In this document: positions 8,022-11,520 of the stretch, one piece after another
Numbering within the stretch: the stretch's first letter is position 1
Layout: every line of letters begins with the position of its first letter
Assembly (NCBI GenBank): GCA_902796865.1
Contig: CADBQZ010000004.1
Span: 1 to 11,520 of the forward strand
Length of the DNA stretch: 11,520 nt
Origin: an uncultured Ruminococcus sp.
GTDB lineage: Bacteria > Bacillota > Clostridia > Oscillospirales > Ruminococcaceae
Reading direction: 5' to 3'
The notes under the pieces: generated by a model
Database searches by the model: none
Told to the model about the DNA's origin: nothing
What the model saw: only the letters and a program-made list of their open reading frames with translations
Program-made: the position numbers and the translations under genes

Positions 8022-8555
8022 TTACCCGATCCATTTATGATTTCTGTCTTTATCTGATATTACCAGTTTTTGCTTATCTACACCCCAGTCAATAGCAAAT
8101 GCCGGGTCATCATAACTATAACACTGCTCGCTGTTAGGAGTGTATTCATGTGTAACATAATACAATACCTGCGAATCAGCTTCAAGTGTAAGGTAACCAT
8201 GAGCACAGCCTTTAGGAATGTATAAACATTTTCCATTTTCTTCACTTAATTCAGCTGCAACATATTGCTTGTATGTCTCAGAATCCGGTCTTACATCTAC
8301 GCAAACATCCATTACCTTTCCTCTTGTACACATAACAAGCTTGTCCTCAGCATATGGTGCTGCCTGTGAATGTAACCCTCTAAGAGTATATATACTGTTA
8401 TTTGCTGAAATATTAGATTGTATAAACTCAGCGTTCATTCCGTTTTCTTCCAGATTTTTTTTACAAAAAGCTCTGGAAAAATAACCTCTTTCATCACTGA
8501 AAAAATCACGTTCAATAATATAGCAGCCTTCTATTTTGGTTTTTGTTATATTCAT
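8022..8555 (-). CDS. RmlC-like (dTDP-4-dehydrorhamnose 3,5-epimerase family) cupin, likely CDP-sugar epimerase
   Basis: A 177-residue cupin of normal RmlC length. LRGLHSQ supplies the catalytic base H62, K72 (EDKLVM) is the conserved lysine, H119 (PKGCAHGY) lies in the barrel, Y132 (VLYYV) or nearby Y138 matches the catalytic tyrosine, and D168/D170 give the acidic partner. The family epimerises C3 and/or C5 of 4-keto-6-deoxy sugars. Automated annotation would call it rfbC, but the operon makes CDP-, not dTDP-, activated sugars, so a CDP-4-keto-6-deoxyglucose epimerase like AscE or the 6-deoxy-L-altrose enzyme is more likely (inference). Presence of both His and Tyr allows double epimerisation but does not prove it. 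GGAG is about 14 bases from the ATG, rather far, yet an in-frame TAG just upstream leaves no earlier start. The gap to rfbG is 31 bases. Confidence 0.87.
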   Translation of the reverse strand: MNITKTKIEGCYIIERDFFSDERGYFSRAFCKKNLEENGMNAEFIQSNISANNSIYTLRGLHSQAAPYAEDKLVMCTRGKVMDVCVDVRPDSETYKQYVAAELSEENGKCLYIPKGCAHGYLTLEADSQVLYYVTHEYTPNSEQCYSYDDPAFAIDWGVDKQKLVISDKDRNHKWIG

Positions 8556-8586
8556 ACTCTATACTTATTCTCCTTTTAGATAAAGA

Positions 8587-9669
8587 TCATCGATCCTTTG
8601 TAAAATAATCCTGTATCATTTTTTCGGTAACGTCTTTCATATCCTCACCGTTCATCTGTGCTTTATACCAAAGAGCAGTATTTTTTACTGCATCATTTAT
8701 ATCCCATTTATTTGAAAAATCGAGAAGCTGGTATATCTTTCCGGTATTAAGTGTTAATACCGCATCTTCGTGAGGCTCTTCTTTGACCGCATTATCAGAA
8801 ACATTATATTCAAGTTCCGGTATATACGACTTCATAAGCTTTACTATCTCAACGACCGTAAGGCAATCGCTGAGACTTGGACCTACATTATATGCACCGT
8901 TATACTTTACTCCGTAATCATAAAGTTTTTCTGCAAGCGTTATATATAATGACAGCGGTTCAAGAACATTCTGCCACGGACGTATAGACATAGGGTTTCG
9001 CAAAGTTACACTGCTTTTGTTCTTTACCGCCCTTATGCAGTCCGGGATTATCCTGTCGGGAGACACATCTCCGCCGCCTATAACATTGCCCGCTCTTGCT
9101 GTTGCTATCGCTGTACTATGAGTAACGCCGAATTTTTGCGGATCAAAAAATGATCTCATAAAAGAGGATGTGACTATCTCGGAACAAGCTTTGCTCGAAG
9201 CATATGGATCATATCCGCCGAGTTTGTCTTTTTCCGAGAAAAACGCATCATTATTACCGTTTTCATATACCTTATCGGTGGTTATATTTACTACTGATCT
9301 TAATTTATCGCATTTTCTTAAACAATTAAGCAATACTGCCGTTCCGATAACATTTGTCTTGTATGTATATATTGGTTCAACATATGACAGACGAACGATA
9401 GGCTGTGCCGCCAAATGAAATACTATCTCCGGTTTTATACGTTCTATAAGACCGGCAAGTTTTTCTTCATCACATATATCACCGTAATTACAGTCCATAT
9501 TCTTATCAAGCTCTATAGCATTGAATATGCTGTCATTATCATTGTTTTCCAGCGCATATCCGTGAACATCTGCGCCCGAGCTTAAAAGTATCTGCGACAT
9601 CCATGAACCTTTGAAACCGGTGTTTCCGGTAATAAGCACACTTTTCCCATGCCAAAAATCTTTATTCAT
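8587..9669 (-). CDS. rfbG: CDP-glucose 4,6-dehydratase
   Basis: A 360-residue extended SDR that converts CDP-D-glucose to CDP-4-keto-6-deoxy-D-glucose with bound NAD+. It carries the family signature N-terminus FWHGKSVLITGNTGFKGSW, the dehydratase catalytic set TTDKVYEN (130-137; T, D and K) and Y156-x3-K160 (YASSK). AGNVIGGGD (193-201) and RPWQNVLEPL (230-239) are strongly typical of RfbG/DdhB and separate it from dTDP-glucose dehydratase. I start at the ATG ending at 9669, because family members begin a few residues before FW. An ATG 24 bases upstream would add MLLGWCGK, unlike the family. With this start the first eight bases, ATGAATAA, overlap the end and stop of rfbF, a coupled junction. 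The product feeds the RmlC-like and SDR enzymes downstream. Confidence 0.95.
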   Translation of the reverse strand: MNKDFWHGKSVLITGNTGFKGSWMSQILLSSGADVHGYALENNDNDSIFNAIELDKNMDCNYGDICDEEKLAGLIERIKPEIVFHLAAQPIVRLSYVEPIYTYKTNVIGTAVLLNCLRKCDKLRSVVNITTDKVYENGNNDAFFSEKDKLGGYDPYASSKACSEIVTSSFMRSFFDPQKFGVTHSTAIATARAGNVIGGGDVSPDRIIPDCIRAVKNKSSVTLRNPMSIRPWQNVLEPLSLYITLAEKLYDYGVKYNGAYNVGPSLSDCLTVVEIVKLMKSYIPELEYNVSDNAVKEEPHEDAVLTLNTGKIYQLLDFSNKWDINDAVKNTALWYKAQMNGEDMKDVTEKMIQDYFTKDR

Positions 9670-10447
9670 TTTCCCACACCATCCAAGGAGCATTATTATT
9701 CTCGATCATATCATTAAGAATGATCCTGTCTCTCATTGTGTCCATACACTGCCAGAAGCCATTATGCTTAAACGCAGAGAGCTGTCCGTCATTTGCAACA
9801 CTTTCAAGAGGAGCTCTTTCAAAAACAAGATTGGGATCATCATTAAGATAATCAAATATCTGCGATTCGAGCACCATGAAGCCGCCGTTTATCCAGCCGC
9901 CGTCTTCTTTTGCTTTTTCGGTAAAGCGCTTTATATTATTATTTTCACCAATATCAAGTACACCAAATCTTCCGCCGGGCTGTATAGCTGTCATCGTTGC
10001 TATCTTGCCACGCTCTTCATGATACTTTACGAGCGCATTTATATCGACATCAGAAACACCGTCACCATATGTAAGCATGAAACGCTCACCATCAAGATAC
10101 TTCTGTACACGCTTTATACGTGCGCCGGTCTGTGTGGTCACTCCTGTATCTATTATCGTAACTTTCCACGGTTCAGCAACGTTGTTGTGTATTATCATCT
10201 TATTTTCATCAGAAAAATCAAATGTTATATCGGAACGATGCAGATAATAATCAGCAAAATATTCCTTGATAACATATCCCTTATATCCACAGCAAATTAT
10301 AAAATCATTATACCCGAAATGAGAATAATATTTCATTATATGCCACATGATCGGATTTCCTCCGATCTCTATCATAGGCTTAGGTTTAAGATGACTTTCT
10401 TCGCTTATACGGGTGCCAAGGCCTCCGGCAAGAATTACAACCTTCAC
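9662..10447 (-). CDS. rfbF: Glucose-1-phosphate cytidylyltransferase
   Basis: A 261-residue nucleotidyltransferase making CDP-D-glucose from CTP and glucose-1-phosphate, the first committed CDP-sugar step. It has GGLGTRISEES (8-18) followed by KPKPM (21-25), the activation signature of this subfamily; YGDGVSD (127-133), with the metal-binding aspartate; and GGWINGGFMVL (183-193), VFERAPLE (208-215) and GFWQCMDTMRD (230-240), all characteristic of RfbF/DdhA. I place the start at the GTG ending at 10447, giving MKVVILAGG as in relatives; AGGGA lies ten bases upstream. Another GTG ending at 10456 is in frame, but AGGGA would then almost touch it, leaving too little space. It is the first gene after the promoter, behind a leader of about 130 bases, and its stop lies within the start of rfbG. 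Confidence 0.95.
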   Translation of the reverse strand: MKVVILAGGLGTRISEESHLKPKPMIEIGGNPIMWHIMKYYSHFGYNDFIICCGYKGYVIKEYFADYYLHRSDITFDFSDENKMIIHNNVAEPWKVTIIDTGVTTQTGARIKRVQKYLDGERFMLTYGDGVSDVDINALVKYHEERGKIATMTAIQPGGRFGVLDIGENNNIKRFTEKAKEDGGWINGGFMVLESQIFDYLNDDPNLVFERAPLESVANDGQLSAFKHNGFWQCMDTMRDRIILNDMIENNNAPWMVWENE

Positions 10448-10541
10448 AAAAATCACATCCCTGTTAAAGACATAGTTTTATAAATACTTTATCTGCTCAA
10501 AATATGCTTGATCTTTATATTTTTTCTTATTTTAAATCTTT

Positions 10542-10582
10542 AATGAGCAATATTACCTTAGATAAATGTAAAATTACTCATT
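10542..10582 (-). promoter_or_regulatory. Inverted repeat at the operon transcription start / 5' leader hairpin
   Basis: On the minus strand AATGAGTAATTTTAC and GTAATATTGCTCATT form a 15-position stem (13 Watson-Crick pairs, one G-T wobble, one T-T mismatch) around an 11-base loop. It starts three bases past the -10 box, so its first arm covers the expected start site near 10579. No T run follows either arm, so it is not an ordinary terminator. It could be a DNA operator or a protective 5' RNA hairpin. The rest of the leader (10448-10541) is AT-rich and shows no riboswitch I recognise. Confidence 0.45.
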
Positions 10583-10585
10583 GTC

Positions 10586-10614
10586 ATTATATCATATTTT
10601 TATGTATTTGTAAA
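10586..10614 (-). promoter_or_regulatory. Sigma-A-type promoter of the polysaccharide operon
   Basis: The minus strand reads TTTACA, a 17-base spacer ending in TGA, then TATAAT. That is a perfect -10 box, an extended -10 TG, and a -35 box with one mismatch to TTGACA. Transcription should start near 10579, about 130 bases ahead of rfbF. It lies between the upstream terminator and rfbF, in the 319-base intergenic stretch 10448-10766, and is the only strong promoter I see for the whole minus-strand operon. Confidence 0.75.
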
Positions 10615-10707
10615 GCTTTTTTTAAAAAAGCAATAAAAATGTATACTTTTTACAATCATCGCCAAATCATACTGTTATTTCTTTATAATGACAAAAAAAG
10701 TTTTACA

Positions 10708-10739
10708 TTTTGACCCCTCTGAGATCAGAGGGGTCAAAA
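10708..10739 (-). terminator. Intrinsic terminator after the cotJC-like gene
   Basis: A perfect 15-base inverted repeat, TTTTGACCCCTCTGA against TCAGAGGGGTCAAAA, is separated by two bases; the real loop is probably four or more bases. It starts 27 bases past the cotJC-like stop. On the minus strand a run of seven T lies some nine bases beyond the stem, on top of the T-rich base of the stem itself. It separates the spore-coat gene from the polysaccharide promoter. The plus strand lacks a T run after the stem. Confidence 0.85.
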
Positions 10740-10766
10740 CAATTGTTTCTGCTAAAAATTATTTTT

Positions 10767-11393
10767 TCACTTCATCTTTGAACTCGAAATTTTTCCGCAG
10801 CCTTTGTCAAAAGCCGGATTGCAGGCATAAAAGTTTTTTGAGTTCAGATCATCCTGAGCTATCCTCAAAGCTTCGCCAAAGCGCTGAAAATGAACTATCT
10901 CTCGCTCACGCAGGAACTTTATCGGGTCACGAACGTCCGGATCGTCTGCAAGGCGAAGTATATTGTCATAGGTCGTTCTTGCCTTCTGTTCTGCCGCCAT
11001 ATCTTCAACAAGGTCTGTTATCGGATCGCCCTTTGACTGGAAGTATGCAGCCGAAAACGGAACGCCTGCCGCCGAGACGGGATATATCCCTGTCGTATGG
11101 TCAACAAAATAGGTGTCAAATCCGCTTTCTTTTATCTGCTTCGGAGTAAGGTCTTTTGTAAGCTGATACAGGATAGCGGAGATCATTTCAATGTGTGCAA
11201 GTTCCTCTGTTCCTATATCAGTGAGAAGTCCCTTTACTTCACCGTAAGGCATGGCATAACGCTGATTAAGATATCTCATAGATGCCGCTGTTTCTCCGTC
11301 CGGTCCTCCTAGCTGGCTGATTATAAACTTTGCAAGCTTTGGATTGGGATTCTTTATCTTTACAGGGTATTGAAGTTTGTAATCATATGCAAC
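10767..11393 (-). CDS. cotJC: CotJC-type manganese catalase, start codon missing (possible pseudogene)
   Basis: The open frame encodes up to 208 residues resembling CotJC, the spore inner-coat manganese-catalase family protein. Likely di-manganese ligands, counted from the first open codon, are E34 (GPDGE), E64 and H67 (TEELAH), E135 (AAEQKA) and H168 (REIVHF); their spacing fits manganese catalases. CotJC-like sequence reaches back to YDYKLQYPVKI, just where the family normally begins, but the frame there reads TAA-GTT-GCA-TAT with no ATG, GTG or TTG. The first in-frame ATG (ending 11279) would drop about 38 residues including the first ligand, with no well-spaced ribosome site. A one-base shift would link it to an ATG ending at 11401, also lacking a Shine-Dalgarno. 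The usual cotJA/cotJB partners are not visible upstream within the window. It is either recently broken, started abnormally, or hit by a sequence error. Confidence 0.8.
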   Translation of the reverse strand, partial: VAYDYKLQYPVKIKNPNPKLAKFIISQLGGPDGETAASMRYLNQRYAMPYGEVKGLLTDIGTEELAHIEMISAILYQLTKDLTPKQIKESGFDTYFVDHTTGIYPVSAAGVPFSAAYFQSKGDPITDLVEDMAAEQKARTTYDNILRLADDPDVRDPIKFLREREIVHFQRFGEALRIAQDDLNSKNFYACNPAFDKGCGKISSSKMK

Positions 11394-11447
11394 TTATACA
11401 TATTTAAGTCGATATTTTTGTGTATTTTTTATTCAAAAGGTATTGGC

Positions 11448-11461
11448 ATCTAACGTTAGAT
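11448..11461. repeat. Perfect 14-base palindrome
   Basis: ATCTAACGTTAGAT is its own reverse complement. It is nested in a looser inverted repeat, with ATTGG at 11442-11446 and CCAAT at 11473-11477. Such a site suits a dimeric regulator or a hairpin near a mobile-element end; nothing here decides between them. Confidence 0.5.
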
Positions 11462-11477
11462 ATATTGATGTCCCAAT

Positions 11478-11494
11478 TAAATCTTGAAGATTTA
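11478..11494. repeat. 17-base near-palindrome (8-1-8)
   Basis: TAAATCTT and AAGATTTA flank a single central G, giving perfect eight-base arms. It lies 16 bases beyond the 14-base palindrome and 12 bases before the plus-strand ATG at 11507. A possible operator; in AT-rich DNA it could also be chance. Confidence 0.4.
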
Positions 11495-11520
11495 TGTGAA
11501 GAATAAATGCTGAAATTCAA

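Larger units (their letters stand above)
11394..11520. other. AT-rich right edge, no gene resolved
   Basis: This edge stretch abuts the point where CotJC similarity ends. I see no coding frame of any length and no cotJB remnant. On the plus strand an ATG at 11507 opens a frame that runs off the edge after a few codons and cannot be judged. The stretch holds the two palindromes listed separately. It could be a promoter region with regulator sites or the end of an inserted element. Confidence 0.4.

Noticed and set aside
9669..9693. Longer rfbG start at the ATG ending at 9693
   Set aside because: It would add eight residues unlike family N-termini and overlap rfbF by 32 bases; the ATG ending at 9669 gives the usual short lead before FW and an ATGAATAA junction.
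9611..10483. Plus-strand open frame of 290 codons opposite rfbF
   Set aside because: It mirrors the rfbF coding strand almost exactly, its translation has no family motifs and is cysteine/isoleucine/histidine-rich as antisense shadows are, while the minus strand encodes a textbook cytidylyltransferase.
10684..10689. Plus-strand TATAAT as a promoter
   Set aside because: No -35-like hexamer at 16-18 bases upstream, and the only thing downstream is the back of a minus-strand terminator and gene.
10688..11149. Plus-strand open frame of 153 codons opposite the cotJC-like gene
   Set aside because: Its start lies beside the terminator stem and the frame is antisense to a clear manganese-catalase sequence; no promoter or ribosome site supports it.
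1..11520. CRISPR array, tRNA or rRNA genes, long tandem repeats
   Set aside because: I looked on both strands and saw no regularly spaced repeats, no tRNA-like cloverleaf with the conserved T-loop, and no rRNA sequence; nearly all of the window is protein-coding on the minus strand.

Overview
The window is low-GC, roughly the upper thirties in percent by eye. Its genes have strong GGAG/AGGAG ribosome sites, and one end carries a CotJC-type spore-coat manganese catalase. This points to a spore-forming, anaerobic clostridial Firmicute, perhaps a Ruminococcus-like gut or rumen organism. That placement is inference. Every gene I accept lies on the minus strand, so transcription runs from right to left.

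Right edge (10767-11520): a cotJC-like frame keeps all its likely metal ligands but has no usable start codon. Its conserved sequence stops against AT-rich DNA carrying two short palindromes. A strong intrinsic terminator (10708-10739) closes this unit.

Centre and left (1-10614): a good sigma-A-type promoter (TTTACA-17-TATAAT with TG extension, 10586-10614) and an inverted repeat at the expected transcription start lead into one long surface-polysaccharide operon. It opens with a CDP-sugar module: glucose-1-phosphate cytidylyltransferase (rfbF), CDP-glucose 4,6-dehydratase (rfbG), an RmlC-like epimerase and an SDR reductase/epimerase. Together these should make a CDP-6-deoxyhexose. No PLP-dependent 3-dehydratase (RfbH/DdhC) lies among these genes or elsewhere in the window, so the product is probably a 6-deoxy rather than a 3,6-dideoxy sugar.

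After a 141-base gap come a GT4 glycosyltransferase, a radical SAM/SPASM enzyme, a three-domain aldo/keto reductase (AKR barrel, two-cluster ferredoxin region, small Rossmann-like tail), a second radical SAM/SPASM enzyme, an FkbM methyltransferase whose N-terminal domain resembles the reductase's tail, and a GT2 glycosyltransferase that runs off the left edge. From the GT4 gene to the FkbM gene, neighbours overlap, abut or lie within 14 bases of each other, implying coordinated translation. The GT2 gene follows after 31 bases.

Working model (inference): the first module supplies an activated deoxysugar, the glycosyltransferases assemble the glycan, and the radical SAM-AKR-radical SAM group with FkbM makes an unusual radical-based modification plus O-methylation of a sugar or other glycan substituent. 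That redox group is the least explained and most interesting part of the window.
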